Source: Svornostia abyssi (lineage in GTDB: Bacteria > Actinomycetota > Thermoleophilia > Solirubrobacterales > Solirubrobacteraceae). From it: a stretch of DNA of 64,000 nt. Positions 17,382 through 27,344 of this stretch are shown here, piece by piece; position 1 is the first letter of the stretch, and each line of letters begins with the position of its first letter. The stretch is from contig CP088295.1 in NCBI GenBank assembly GCA_024666565.1, positions 124,001 to 188,000 on the forward strand, in the 5' to 3' direction. Position numbers and translations under genes: made by a program. The notes under the pieces were generated by a model. The model made no database searches. It saw nothing but the letters and a program-made list of their open reading frames with translations, and was not told where the DNA came from.

Positions 17382-18316
17382 GCCGGCTGCGCGATGGCGT
17401 GTCCCATGCCGGACACGCCGAACCCGTTGCCGTTGTAGAGCAGGTGCGTGATCCCCGCGTGCTCGTACAGCGCGGGGTAGGCGACCATGTCGCTGTCCCA
17501 CCCGGAGTCCGAGCGGGCGATCCCCGCGTCGTCGTCCCTGCGGGTCCACTGGATGCCGTCGGGCGACTCGGCCATGCCGATCCGATAGCTCTCGCGCACG
17601 TCGTCGCGGAACGCATGCGCGCCGCGGAAGCAGAACCACATGCGGTAGCCGTCGCCGTCGCGCACGACCCACGGGCGCGTGGCGGCCTCTTCGTCAGAGC
17701 GCGGGACGATGCAGGGGACCGGGTCGCCCGACCAGTGCACGCCGTCGGCCGAGTCGACGTGCTTGATGACGTAGACGGGGTTCGGCGGGTCGCCCAGCCA
17801 CGCGGTGCCCGAGGAGAACCACATCCGCCACCGTCCGTCCTCGACGCGGACGAACGGCATGGTGACGAAGAACGGCTCGTGCGGGCCGCGGTCGAGCACC
17901 GGCCCGTCGTACACCCGGGTGAACGATCGGCCGTCGTCGTGACTGACCGCCAGCCCGATGGACGTGTGGTACGGCACGCTGACCGCGCGCTGCCAGCCGA
18001 CGTAGAAGAGGTAGAGGCCGTCGTCTCGCTGGACGAGGCAGGACGGCATCGCGCCGCTGTCGTCGAACGCGCCGCGTGCTCCGAGATCGAGTGCAGGCTC
18101 ATCACCGACCTCGAGGACCCGCGACGGGTCGGCGGCGTCGGCGTCGAGCCACGCCGTCCGGGTGCGGCCCTGCGCGTCGCGCGTGCCGAAGAGGATCCGG
18201 ACGCGCCCGTCGCCGAGCACGTGCGGCAGCGGCACCTGGGCGTGCGTGGCCATCCACGCGTGCTGCCCGTCGGCGCGGAAGATGCTGCCCTGCTTGCGCC
18301 ATTGCCCCGACCGCAC
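17378..18316 (-). CDS. Five-bladed beta-propeller glycosidase-like protein (GH43/GH32-related)
   Basis: The 312-residue protein shows repeated beta-propeller signatures: SIGLAVSHDDGRSFTR, GRWRMWFSSGTAW, HVDSADGVHWSG, GYRMWFCFRG and GMAESPDGIQWTR, ending DMVAYPALYEHAG. Such glucosyl-hydrolase-like proteins occur in polysaccharide clusters and may trim or modify the glycan. No signal peptide is visible, so it would act in the cytoplasm. It starts at GTG 18316, six bases from a TAGCAT hexamer, and is divergent from the DegT aminotransferase. Active-site acids cannot be assigned from sequence alone, and it may be non-catalytic. Confidence 0.7.
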   Translation of the reverse strand: MRSGQWRKQGSIFRADGQHAWMATHAQVPLPHVLGDGRVRILFGTRDAQGRTRTAWLDADAADPSRVLEVGDEPALDLGARGAFDDSGAMPSCLVQRDDGLYLFYVGWQRAVSVPYHTSIGLAVSHDDGRSFTRVYDGPVLDRGPHEPFFVTMPFVRVEDGRWRMWFSSGTAWLGDPPNPVYVIKHVDSADGVHWSGDPVPCIVPRSDEEAATRPWVVRDGDGYRMWFCFRGAHAFRDDVRESYRIGMAESPDGIQWTRRDDDAGIARSDSGWDSDMVAYPALYEHAGITHLLYNGNGFGVSGMGHAIAQPA

Positions 18317-18322
18317 GCGGCG

Positions 18323-18361
18323 ATGCTACTTCGGACGCCTGACCGCGCGACGTGCTACTAG
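18323..18361. promoter_or_regulatory. Divergent leaderless promoters
   Basis: The minus-strand hexamer TAGCAT (18323-18328) is six bases from the GTG of the propeller protein. The plus-strand hexamer TACTAG (18356-18361) is seven bases from the GTG at 18369. No Shine-Dalgarno precedes either start. Confidence 0.5.
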
Positions 18362-18368
18362 TGACGTG

Positions 18369-19595
18369 GTGGCCACTGCACACACGGGCCCGGTCGTCCC
18401 GCCTTCGAACGACCGCGCGCCGCGACAGCTGGAAGACCTCGCGGTGCTCGGCGGCCGGCCCGCCTTCGTGCAGCCGCGCCATGTCGGCCGTCCGAACATC
18501 GGCGACCGCGCGCAGCTGCACGCCCGGATCGAGGGCGCGCTGGAGCGCGGCTGGCTGGCCAACGACGGCCCGCTGATCGCGGAGTTCGAGGACCGCGTGT
18601 GCGACCTCGTCGCGGCCGAGCACTGCGTCGCGGTGTCCAGCGCGACGGTCGGCCTGCAGCTCGTCGCACGGGCGCTGGACCTGACCGGCGAGATCGTGAT
18701 GCCGTCGTTCACATTCATCGGGACGGCGCACGCGTTCACGTGGCTCGGGCTCACGCCCGTGTTCGTCGACATCGATCCCGCCACGCACAACGTGGACCCG
18801 GCCGCCGTCGAGGCGGCAATCACCAAAAGCACATCCGCCATCGTCGGCGTGCACGTCTGGGGCCGGTGGTGTGACGTCGACGCGCTCGAGGCGATCGCCG
18901 ACCGCCACGGCGTTCCGCTCATCCTCGACGCCGCCCACGCACTTGCCACCACCGACCGCGGCCGGCTGGTCGGCGCGGGCGGCCGCGCCGAGGTCTTCAG
19001 CTTCCACGCGACGAAGGTCGCCGGCGCGGGCGAGGGCGGCGCGATCACCACGGACGACGGAGAGCTCGCGCACCGCCTCCGCCGCATGAAGAACTTCGGC
19101 TTCGCCGGGTACGACCGCGTCGTGAGCGGCGGCACCAACGCGAAGATGCCTGAGTTCTCCGCCGCGCTGGGGCTCACGTCGCTCGACGCGCTCGACGAGT
19201 TCGTCGCCCTGAACCTCCGCAACCACGACCGCTACGCGCACGGGCTCGCGGGCCTGCCCGGTGTCCGCCTCGTGGAGTTCGAGCCGGGCGAGCGCCACAA
19301 CTGGCAGTACGTCGTCGCCGAGATCGACGAACCGGGGCTGCGCGACGCGCTGGTCACCGTGCTGCACGGCGAGCGGGTCCTCGCGCGCCGGTACTTCGCG
19401 CCGGGTTGCCACCTGATGGAGCCGTACGGCCGGGAGGGCGCCGTGCGCCTGCCCGCCACCGAGGCGGTCGCCGACCGTGTGCTCGTCCTGCCGACGGGCA
19501 CGTCGATCAGCGAGGACGACATCGACACCATCTGCGCGATCATCCGCCTGGCCGTCGAGCACCACGAGCACCTGTTGGACCGCCTCGCTCCGTGA
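18369..19595 (+). CDS. DegT/DnrJ/EryC1 family sugar aminotransferase
   Basis: A 408-residue fold-type I PLP enzyme. The region ERGWLANDGPLIAEFEDRV starts the catalytic domain, the PLP-binding lysine is in FSFHATKVAGAGEGGA and TNAKMPEFSAALGL follows. These enzymes transaminate keto groups of NDP-4-keto or 3-keto-6-deoxy sugars using glutamate. Together with the NeuD-like acetyltransferase it suggests an N-acetylated amino-dideoxy sugar in the glycan. Of two adjacent GTG codons I chose 18369 because it is seven bases after the TACTAG hexamer; 18366 is possible. Its stop overlaps the next GTG. Confidence 0.9.
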   Translation: MATAHTGPVVPPSNDRAPRQLEDLAVLGGRPAFVQPRHVGRPNIGDRAQLHARIEGALERGWLANDGPLIAEFEDRVCDLVAAEHCVAVSSATVGLQLVARALDLTGEIVMPSFTFIGTAHAFTWLGLTPVFVDIDPATHNVDPAAVEAAITKSTSAIVGVHVWGRWCDVDALEAIADRHGVPLILDAAHALATTDRGRLVGAGGRAEVFSFHATKVAGAGEGGAITTDDGELAHRLRRMKNFGFAGYDRVVSGGTNAKMPEFSAALGLTSLDALDEFVALNLRNHDRYAHGLAGLPGVRLVEFEPGERHNWQYVVAEIDEPGLRDALVTVLHGERVLARRYFAPGCHLMEPYGREGAVRLPATEAVADRVLVLPTGTSISEDDIDTICAIIRLAVEHHEHLLDRLAP

Positions 19596-20747
19596 CCCGG
19601 CTCAAGCACCTGTTCGACGGGCGCAGGACGCCGCCCGCAGAGGAACCCGCCGCGCCTGCGCCGCCGCAGGAACCCGCGATCGCGTTCCGGATGGCACTCG
19701 GCGAACTGCTGCTCACGTGCGCCTCCGAGCCCGACCTGGCGGACAACGTCGATCTCGCGCGGTTCGAGGACGGCGACCAGCCCATGCTGCCGGCAGACGT
19801 GCGGGCGCGGCTGCTCGTCGACGCGATGAACAACCCCGCGCTGGAGGCCCTGTACGCCGACATGGCCGACGACGCCTCGCGTGCCCTGATGGCGCGGCTG
19901 TTTGCGTACCGGCTCCTCGGCCCGACGAAGGTTCGGCTCCCCCCTCGCCGACGGTGACATGCAGCGGGCCCGCCGCCGCGTCCAGGAGCTCCGCGTCGCG
20001 GAGGGCACCGTCGACCTGAAGTTCCTCGGCTGGCACGGCGACCGCTTCGACCTCGCGCCCGAGGGCCGGTCGATCGTGATCGACACCCACCCGCTCGGCG
20101 TGGAGACCCTGCTGCTCGAGCAGTACCGCTGTCCCGCGCACCCCGACGTCGCGGCGCGCCCGGGCGACATCGTGATCGACGGCGGCGCGTGCTGGGGTGA
20201 CACGGCGCTGTACTTCGCCGACCTCGTCGGCCCCGACGGGCGTGTCCGGAGCTTCGAGTTCGAGCCGAACAACGTCGAGCGGCTACGCGGCAACCTCGCG
20301 CTGAACCCGCACCTCGCCGACCGTATCGAGGTCGACGAACGCGCGCTGTGGCAGCGCGACGGTGAGGTGCTCGACCTCAACCCCTTCGGCCCCGCGACCA
20401 CCGTGCGCGAACACACCGCAGACTCGGCCGGGGCACTCCGCGTGCCCTCGGCCGCGATCGACGGGCTCGTGGCCTCGGGCGCCCTGCCGCGAGTGGACTT
20501 CATCAAGCTCGACATCGAGGGCGCCGAGCTCGCCGCGCTGCGCGGCGCCCGCGAGACGCTGCTGCGCGACCGCCCGCGCCTCGCCATCGCCCTGTACCAC
20601 CGGCCCGAGGACTGGACCGAGATCCCGGCGTTCCTCCGGGACCTGGCGGTCGGCTACCGGTTCTCCCTCGGGCACTTCACGGTGCACCACGAGGAGACGG
20701 TGCTCTTCGCGTGGGTGGACGAGCCCGGCGTCACGCCGAGATCGTGA
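19592..20747 (+). CDS. FkbM-family SAM methyltransferase with extra N-terminal domain
   Basis: The C-terminal ~250 residues are an FkbM methyltransferase: DIVIDGGACWGDTALYFADL (SAM motif I), VRSFEFEPNNVERLRGNL and VDFIKLDIEGAELAALRGA. FkbM enzymes usually methylate sugar hydroxyls. The first ~120 residues are a helical domain I do not recognise. The frame breaks in the C run 19939-19944; removing one C turns VRLPPRRR-stop into VRLPLADGDMQRARRR and joins both parts into 384 residues. GTG 19592 overlaps the aminotransferase stop (GTGA), so the two are co-translated. The end overlaps the convergent methyltransferase by 17 bases. Confidence 0.82.
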
Positions 20748-21555
20748 TGCACGCGACCGCGCGCGCCGCCGCGGCGCGGTCGGCGACGGGCCGCGGGTCG
20801 GCGTGCACGTCGCGATACGCGTGGCCGGCGACCTCGCCCGCACGGCGGCGCTGCCACCCCTTGGCGTCGTAGCCGAAGATCTCCACCGTCCGGCGGTCGG
20901 GCGGTACCTCCGACAGGAGGTCAACGAGGTCCTCGTGATTGAGCTGGCGAAACCAGCCGTGGTCCTCGCGCAGCCCGAACGGCACCGTCAGGAACACCCG
21001 TCCGCCCGGCGCCGTGACGCGCAGCAGCTCGGCGATCGCCCGGCGCTGCTCGGCGGGGGGATCGTCCGCGCGAGGCTCGTCGGAGCCGTACATCGTGTTG
21101 TCCATCCCGATGTGCTCGACAGTCGAGGCGCAGATCACCGTGTCGAACGCGTCGTCGTCGAACGGCATGGTCCGCAGGTCGCTCTCGACGTACGTGACGC
21201 CGCGCTCGGGGAACGTGTGCGGTTCGGTCACGAGCGTCGCGATCGTGAGCGTGTCGATGACCGGCAGAAACGCATCGAGCACGTGAGGGTGGTTGAGCAC
21301 CGACCCGGCATCCAGCACCCGGCCACGCGGTTGCTGGGCCAGCAGCCACGGGAACTCGACGACGCGCTCGTCAAGCGCGACGCCGTAGCCGCGCGGTAGC
21401 CGCTTGCCGCCGCGCAGGATGCCGAGCCGCTCCTCGTCGGCCAGCATCGCCTGCAGGAACGCGACGTGCGTGGCGCCGTAGGCCTCGGTGAACGGGACCT
21501 CCGGCGGCGGGAAACGGTCGGTGAGCACGGGACGACGGGTGGGCCACAGGCGCAT
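20731..21555 (-). CDS. Class I SAM-dependent methyltransferase
   Basis: A 274-residue protein with RVLDAGSVLNHPHVLDAF as SAM-binding loop, PFDDDAFDTVICASTVEHIG as the motif around the substrate pocket and APGGRVFLTVPFGLRED. The type is Methyltransf_11-like, common in O-antigen clusters. The ATG is preceded by a minus-strand TAGCCT hexamer (21566-21571, ten bases away). Substrate unknown. It is a single gene between the FkbM gene and the large membrane protein. Confidence 0.82.
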   Translation of the reverse strand: MRLWPTRRPVLTDRFPPPEVPFTEAYGATHVAFLQAMLADEERLGILRGGKRLPRGYGVALDERVVEFPWLLAQQPRGRVLDAGSVLNHPHVLDAFLPVIDTLTIATLVTEPHTFPERGVTYVESDLRTMPFDDDAFDTVICASTVEHIGMDNTMYGSDEPRADDPPAEQRRAIAELLRVTAPGGRVFLTVPFGLREDHGWFRQLNHEDLVDLLSEVPPDRRTVEIFGYDAKGWQRRRAGEVAGHAYRDVHADPRPVADRAAAARAVACITISA

Positions 21556-21592
21556 GAGAGCGCACAGGCTACGGCGCGCGGCCGCCGGAGCG

Positions 21593-23777
21593 TCAGTCCG
21601 TCGGCGTCACCTTGAGGGTGTTGATCCTCAGGTACAACTGACGGGAATCGCCCGGCGACGGGAATCGGCGCCCGGAGTAGCGCAGGTTCACCCGCGCGCC
21701 ACCGGTCGGCCCGATACGCACGCGCTGCTTGACGACCCGCCCGGGCTTCGTCGGCACCGACCGAACCTGACGGCCTTCCCGGACGGTCAGGCGCGCGTCC
21801 GGATCCGCGGAGTTCTCGATCACGAAACTCACCACGGCGTCCTGATTCGGCGGCCCAACGACGTTGATCTTCCAGCTCTTCCGGCACCACATGGAATCCT
21901 GCTCGGCCGGGTAACAGCCCGGGAGTGCCCCGATCGTGGGCTCCGTGACCCGCGCCACGAGGCTCACCGTGCTGGGATCGATCGTCTTGGGATCCCGGGG
22001 CCGCCAGAGGTCACCGTCACGAACGAGCAGCTGCTCGGGGTCGGCAGCGAACGGGCGGCCTTGGAAGTCCGCTCCGGTGAGCCAGACGTTGTCGTCGGCA
22101 TTGCGCAGGAAGAAGCGAGCCTGCGGACTCGGCCTGTCACACCCGACGGCGACCACCCCGACGGTGATGCGGCCCGCCATCTGCGCCGACTGCATGATCG
22201 CCGCGCCGCGCCCATCCTCGAGCGAGCACTCCTTCGGCAGTGCCGGCGTCGTGTCTTGACCGGCGTTCGCCAGGAGCCAGACGTCGACGTCGCGTTCGCT
22301 GTGCATCCAGTAGTAGCCCGAGTCCATGTACGCCTGGTACGAGACGAGGTACAGGCTCGTGCGACGGTCCTCCGGAAGGCCGTCGAGGATGCCCGCCGCG
22401 GTCGCCTGATCGTCAGTGACCCGTGCCTCACGCAGCGGCTGCTGCACGTTGACCACGACACCGTTCGCGTTGTGCTGGAGCATCACGAGGACGCCGAGAA
22501 GGGTCCCCGCGACCACCGCTGCCAGCGAGCGATGGCGACCGACGACACGCCCGATGGCGGGCACGCGCAGCACGAGGCCCACCGCGGACACGACCACCAT
22601 CGCGAAGGCGATCTCCTCGAAGTAGACCGTGACATTCCCCAGACCGGCGACGAGTTCGCCCTGATAGCGCAGCGACAGCGAGGAGGCCGCCGCCACGATC
22701 CCCCCACAGCATCAGCCCGAGCGCCCCCGTCTGGAGTGGGGACCAGCCTTCCCAGCGGGCCCGCAGGACCAGCGCAATGGACACCACCCCGGCGACGACG
22801 CCGACTGCCAGATCGCCCCACCCCAGTTCCCAGACGCTGAACGTCGTATAGATCCGCGATGGATCGAAGTACAGGTGCGTGAGCGGGATCGCCGCGGAGA
22901 ACTGGTCGCCGAACGTGTAGATGAACTCTCGGATGTCGTAACTCGGCGCATAGGGGCCCGCATCCCCGGTGAGCGCGTTCTCGCGCAGGTACGAGCTCAG
23001 GACGAGCATCGCGAGCATGAGCACGACCGGCCCGATGCTCGCGCGCACGACCGGCCACCACAACGGCCGCTCGCGGATGGCGAGCACCATGTACAGCGGC
23101 GCGAACAGGTAGACGGCCTCGTACGTCGACGCCGAGATGAACGCCATCGTCAGCGAGAGGACGAGCCATCGGCGCTTCCCCGAGGTCAGCCAGATCTGGT
23201 ACCAGCCGAGCGCCAGCGCGACCTGGATCATCACGACCTGCGTCAGCGCGTTGAACGAGAAGTGCGGGTCGTAGTAGTAGCGGTACTGCGTTGCCGCGGC
23301 CGTCACGACCACGACCAGCGCCGCGACCGGGCGGCTCACGCGGAGCACACGCAGCAGCCAGAACGTGGCGACCATGGCCGCGAGTCCTGAGCCGATCAGC
23401 AGGAGCTTGTACGCGAGGAAGTCGTGGACGAACCAGAACAGGGTGCCGCCCAGTCCGATCCCGACGGGGAACCACCGACCGTTGACTTCCATCCATCCCT
23501 TGTTCTGCTCCCAGAAGAACTGCCAGATGGAGCGGTCCTGGTAATGCAGCAGCCCGCGGAAGTTCGTGTTGAACTGATCGTCGTTGATCAGCGCCGTGCG
23601 CAGCACCGGCAGGAGCACCAGCAGCATCACGAGGAGGGCGGCGCACAGTTCCCACGAGATGTAGCGGCTTGCCCCCCGGATCCGGTCCATCGCGGAGGAC
23701 TTGTATGGGTCTGGGCCCGTGTCCGGCTGATCGGGCCCCGAGACACGGCCGCGATCGGCGACAGGCTGGACTGGCAT
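21593..23777 (-). CDS. Large polytopic membrane protein, GT-C/GtrII-like, frame-broken
   Basis: The N-terminal half (from ATG 23777) has an early helix followed by ALINDDQFNTNFRGLLHYQD, an acidic loop in the position of the catalytic Asp of GT-C glycosyltransferases. About nine more membrane helices follow, then a soluble C-terminal half of roughly 300 residues. A frame break in the six-base run 22700-22705 (C on the plus strand) is repaired by removing one base, giving WGIVAAASSLSLRYQ across the junction and about 727 residues. It would use a lipid-linked sugar on the outer face of the membrane, or act as a polymerase; the two cannot be separated here. A TAGTAT hexamer lies seven bases before the ATG. 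Confidence 0.7.
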
Positions 23778-23862
23778 CGGGCCGATACTAGCCAGGATGG
23801 ATGCTGAGCCGCGGGGGAGGCCCTCGGCGCCGGGTGGGCCCGCGCCGAGGCGTCCACCGGTC

Positions 23863-24795
23863 CTACTCCAGCGCCATCGGACTGGTGCCGGGGCCCGTCA
23901 GGAGTCCGGCGATCTGGCCCACGGCGTGCGCGCACAGCAGCACCATCACCCACGGCATCGCGGGGAGCGCACGGCGGCGCTCGCCCGGCCGCCTCCACAC
24001 CTCCGACCATGTCTCCGCGAGGTGCCGTGGAACCAGCAGCACACTGTCGACGATCCTCCGCACCCGCTCCCTGGCGGGCACCTGCCGACGAGGCAGCCCG
24101 GCCGAGCTGCGGCCGTTGTGAAAGTGCACCCTGACCGACCCCAGGCGACCGTGGGACTGCGCGTGCGACACGACGATCCGGTCGTCCAGCACCAGATGCC
24201 CGACCCGTGCGAGGTGCGGGACGATCTCTAGCTCGAGCAGGCCCGGGATCAGCTCGTACGGGGCCAGGGACTCCGCCTTGATCGAGACGTTGTTCGGAGG
24301 CGGCACCCGGCGGCCAGGTGCCGAGCTGAGTGGCGGCAGAACCGGCGCAAACGTCACGAGGAAGTTCGCCCGGTCAACGAGCGCGTCCTGCGACCCGTTG
24401 CGCGTGGCGCCCGCCACCGCGGCCGTGTGCGGGTGCGCGGCGTGCGCCGCGAGGATCGCCGCGCACCAGCCGTCGGCGGGCACGCAATGGTCCTCCGTGA
24501 AGGCGATAACCCGGCCCGTCGCCGCGCGCGCGCCGAGCTCCCGGAGGCGGAAGACGTCGCCGCCGGGCTCGCGCACGACGGTCGCGTCGTCGGCGAGCGC
24601 GCCGTGGACCGCATCCTGCTCGGGGCTGCCGTCGACGATTACCAGCTCGGCGCCCGTTGCCTCGCGCTGCTCCTGCAACCGGGCGAGGCAGACGGAAAGC
24701 GCCGGCCCCGGATGGGTCGTCGCGACGACGACCGAGAGGGGCGGGCCCTCAGGCCGTGGCGACGAGCGCGTAGGTCGGCTGCCGCGTCCGGTCAT
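23863..24795 (-). CDS. Glycosyltransferase family 2 with C-terminal membrane segment
   Basis: The GT-A part begins LSVVVATTHPGPALSVCLARL and continues with ELVIVDGSPEQDAV, ARAATGRVIAFTEDHCVPAD, where EDH takes the place of the DxD motif as in many GT2 enzymes of this type. A hydrophobic segment near the C-terminus (AMPWVMVLLCAHAVGQIAG) may anchor it to the membrane. The start is uncertain: ATG 24795 overlaps the upstream gene by 47 bases, and a further in-frame ATG at 24852 exists. The protein has about 310 residues. It follows the mosaic GT4-methyltransferase gene in the same direction and is likely in its operon. Confidence 0.75.
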   Translation of the reverse strand: MTGRGSRPTRSSPRPEGPPLSVVVATTHPGPALSVCLARLQEQREATGAELVIVDGSPEQDAVHGALADDATVVREPGGDVFRLRELGARAATGRVIAFTEDHCVPADGWCAAILAAHAAHPHTAAVAGATRNGSQDALVDRANFLVTFAPVLPPLSSAPGRRVPPPNNVSIKAESLAPYELIPGLLELEIVPHLARVGHLVLDDRIVVSHAQSHGRLGSVRVHFHNGRSSAGLPRRQVPARERVRRIVDSVLLVPRHLAETWSEVWRRPGERRRALPAMPWVMVLLCAHAVGQIAGLLTGPGTSPMALE

Positions 24796-27286
24796 GCTCG
24801 ACGTCCCCGGTACCCGTCGGATGGAAGACGTAGGCGGTGGGGAACCCGGCAATCCGTGCCAGCGTGAGCGCCACCTCGGGGAACAGCGGATGGTGGTGCG
24901 TCGGGTCGAGCCAGAAGCCCTTCAGGGCGAACAGCGCATGCGGGTTGACGGTCTCTGCGATGAGCACGCCACCGTCACGCAGGCGAGTGCGCGCGAGGCC
25001 GAGGAACTCCTCCAGCGCATCCGCGGGCATGTGTTCGACGACCTCGAGGCTCACGATCCCGCCGAGCTGCCCCTCGGGCAGGCCGCGCAGGTGCTCGTTG
25101 ACGTCCGCGAGGGTGACGTCGTGGCCCTTCTCCCGAGCGTGCCCGACCATGCCCTCGTCGCCGTCGACCCCGCGCGCGGCGATGCCCGCCTCGGCGAGCA
25201 GATCCAGCATCTCGCCACGCCCGCAGCCGGTATCGAGCACCGGCGCCGCGTCACGGAGCAGTGGGAGATACGGGACCTGCAGCTCGCGGACGCGCTCCTC
25301 GGAGCCGCGGAACACGTCGGTGAACGCGCGGTAGGGCGCCAGATCACGGGTGCCGGCCTCATAGCCGAGCACCCGCCCGGCCACGGGATCGTCGAGCAGC
25401 ACGGGGGCATCGTCCGGGGCCATGAACGGCAGCACCTCGTGCTCGGCCAGGTGGTGCTCGACCTGGCGTGACACGGTGTCGGTGCGAACGGTCAGGTCAT
25501 GGACGTGCTCCCGCGCCTCACGCGCGTCAGCGCTCAGCCGCCGGAACTGCGCCAGGACCTCCGCGTGTGCGGCGATGCGCTGCATGTCCAGCTCGGCCGT
25601 CAGGCTCCGCACGCGCTCATCGAGCAGCGCCAGCTCGTCGGCCAAGCGGGCGTCCACCCGGTCGCGGCGCGCGGTGAACGGCCGGGTCAACCGCTGGCGC
25701 AGCTGGCTGGCCCGCCCGTGAAGCCCGCCCCCGCGCTGCGCGGTGCCGCGGAGCACGCTACGGAGCTCGACGGTGGGGTCAGCGAGATCCAGCGGGGTCG
25801 TGCGGCGCACCCGGAGGGAGCGCGCGCCCTCGTCCATAAGGCGCTCGTAGTGCGAGCGCAGCACGGCCTCCATGGAGCCGCCCGCCGCCTGCGGGGTGTG
25901 ACCCTGCCGGATCTCCACCGCGCCGCGGCTGGCGCGCTCGGCCGCCTCGCCGCGGTGCTCGAAGACGTAGCGCATGCGCTCGGCGAGCTGGTCCAGGTCG
26001 GGGTCAGCCCACTCCCCGTCGGGCGGATAGGGCTCGGCGTGCTCGCCGACCCGGCGCATGGTGTAGTCGACGAGGTAGGCGTTGTCCTGTGTCAGGAACT
26101 CGAGGACGCCGCCATAGTTCGTCGCGATGACCGGCGTGCCGAGGAGCATGGCCTCAGCCGGGGTCAGACCGAAGCCTTCGGAGCGATGCGGCGAGACGTA
26201 GCAGTCACTGGCCGCGATGAGCGCGTTCTTCTCGCCCAGCTGCAGGTACCGGTCGACGAACGAGATATCCGGGTGGTCGCCCACCTCGAGCAGCACGCGG
26301 TCGTGGTGGGCGAACATCGTGTCGGCGTTGATGCACTTCAGGACGAGGTGCGCGCCGCTGCCCGGCGGGAACGCCGCCTTGAACGCGCGAATGAGACCCG
26401 TCGGGTTCTTGCGCGCCTCGGTGGAGTGGTAGTCGTAGACGTAGAGGAAGACGAACTCGTCCTCGGGGAGCCCGAGCTCGGCGCGGGTGCGCGGCGTCAC
26501 GGGCGGGTCGCTCACCGGGAGGGTGATCTTCGTGACCGGCACCGGGCAGCTCGGCGCGATGAGGTCACGGATGTGGTCTGTGGCCACCCACACCTCGTCG
26601 ACCCACCGGAAGGCGTCCTGCCACGAGTCCGGCAGGTCGCCGACCTCCCACCACCACAGCGCGATGGTGTGCCGGCCGGCGAAGAAGCCCTCGCCCGCCT
26701 CGTGAGCGAACGCCGGGATGGCGTCGCCGTTCAGGCAGAGGATGTTGAGCGGGTACGGAGCTTCGTCCGGCGCCGCGAACGTGAACTCCGCGCCTTGGCG
26801 GCACGGCGGTACGAACGACCCCTGCACCGGAAGCGCGGGGACGCGCGCGGCGTCCAGCCCGGCGATGAGCAGTCGGGCCGCCTCGCCCAGGCCCAGCTCG
26901 GAGCGGAAGAACCCGGCGACATTGACCCCCCACAGAGGGTCCGACACCTGCGGGCCTTCTCCGTGGGCCCAGCCGCCGGCGCTGCGCGCATCCTCGGGGA
27001 CATGCGGAGGGCGGGGCGGCAGCAGCTCGTCGGGAACCACGTCGCGTCCGTGCACCCACACCCACCCCATGTACCCGGCGCCGTCCGTGCCGCGCACGTC
27101 GGGGTAGACCTCGCGCAGGTCGTCACGCGACTGCCAGAGCGCGTCGAGGTAGCGAGTCATCCCCAGCTCGTGACCCCATTCCGCCGGCACGTTCAGGAAC
27201 GCATAGAACCGCTCCCACCCCGCCTGGTCGCGCGGCGGCCCGTCGAGCGCGCCGCTCGCGAGCGCTTCGGCCATGAGCGCGGACAT
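24749..27286 (-). CDS. GT4 glycosyltransferase fused through a coiled coil to a SAM methyltransferase (main part of a frame-broken mosaic protein)
   Basis: Domain order from ATG 27286: a short helical region, a GT4/GT-B transferase (about residues 120-490) with NVAGFFRSELGLGEAARLL, TIALWWWEVGDLPDSW and the nucleotide-sugar motif SPHRSEGFGLTPAEAMLLG, a charged coiled coil (about 515-620), then a methyltransferase (about 640-845) with VLDTGCGRGEMLDLLAEAGI and GIVSLEVVEHMPADALEEF. It would add a sugar and methylate the product or a neighbouring residue, possibly as a chain cap. The coding pattern continues upstream of 27286 in this frame to about 27340 ([14 protein letters not shown] preceded by AASQSVCRAARR), where it meets the frame of the next feature, so both are probably one gene of about 1,130 residues. 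Confidence 0.8.
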   Translation of the reverse strand: MSALMAEALASGALDGPPRDQAGWERFYAFLNVPAEWGHELGMTRYLDALWQSRDDLREVYPDVRGTDGAGYMGWVWVHGRDVVPDELLPPRPPHVPEDARSAGGWAHGEGPQVSDPLWGVNVAGFFRSELGLGEAARLLIAGLDAARVPALPVQGSFVPPCRQGAEFTFAAPDEAPYPLNILCLNGDAIPAFAHEAGEGFFAGRHTIALWWWEVGDLPDSWQDAFRWVDEVWVATDHIRDLIAPSCPVPVTKITLPVSDPPVTPRTRAELGLPEDEFVFLYVYDYHSTEARKNPTGLIRAFKAAFPPGSGAHLVLKCINADTMFAHHDRVLLEVGDHPDISFVDRYLQLGEKNALIAASDCYVSPHRSEGFGLTPAEAMLLGTPVIATNYGGVLEFLTQDNAYLVDYTMRRVGEHAEPYPPDGEWADPDLDQLAERMRYVFEHRGEAAERASRGAVEIRQGHTPQAAGGSMEAVLRSHYERLMDEGARSLRVRRTTPLDLADPTVELRSVLRGTAQRGGGLHGRASQLRQRLTRPFTARRDRVDARLADELALLDERVRSLTAELDMQRIAAHAEVLAQFRRLSADAREAREHVHDLTVRTDTVSRQVEHHLAEHEVLPFMAPDDAPVLLDDPVAGRVLGYEAGTRDLAPYRAFTDVFRGSEERVRELQVPYLPLLRDAAPVLDTGCGRGEMLDLLAEAGIAARGVDGDEGMVGHAREKGHDVTLADVNEHLRGLPEGQLGGIVSLEVVEHMPADALEEFLGLARTRLRDGGVLIAETVNPHALFALKGFWLDPTHHHPLFPEVALTLARIAGFPTAYVFHPTGTGDVEHDRTRQPTYALVATA

Positions 27287-27344
27287 CGCCCGGCGGCATC
27301 GGCGGGCCGCCCGGCAGACGGACTGGCTCGCGGCGGCCTCCGCG

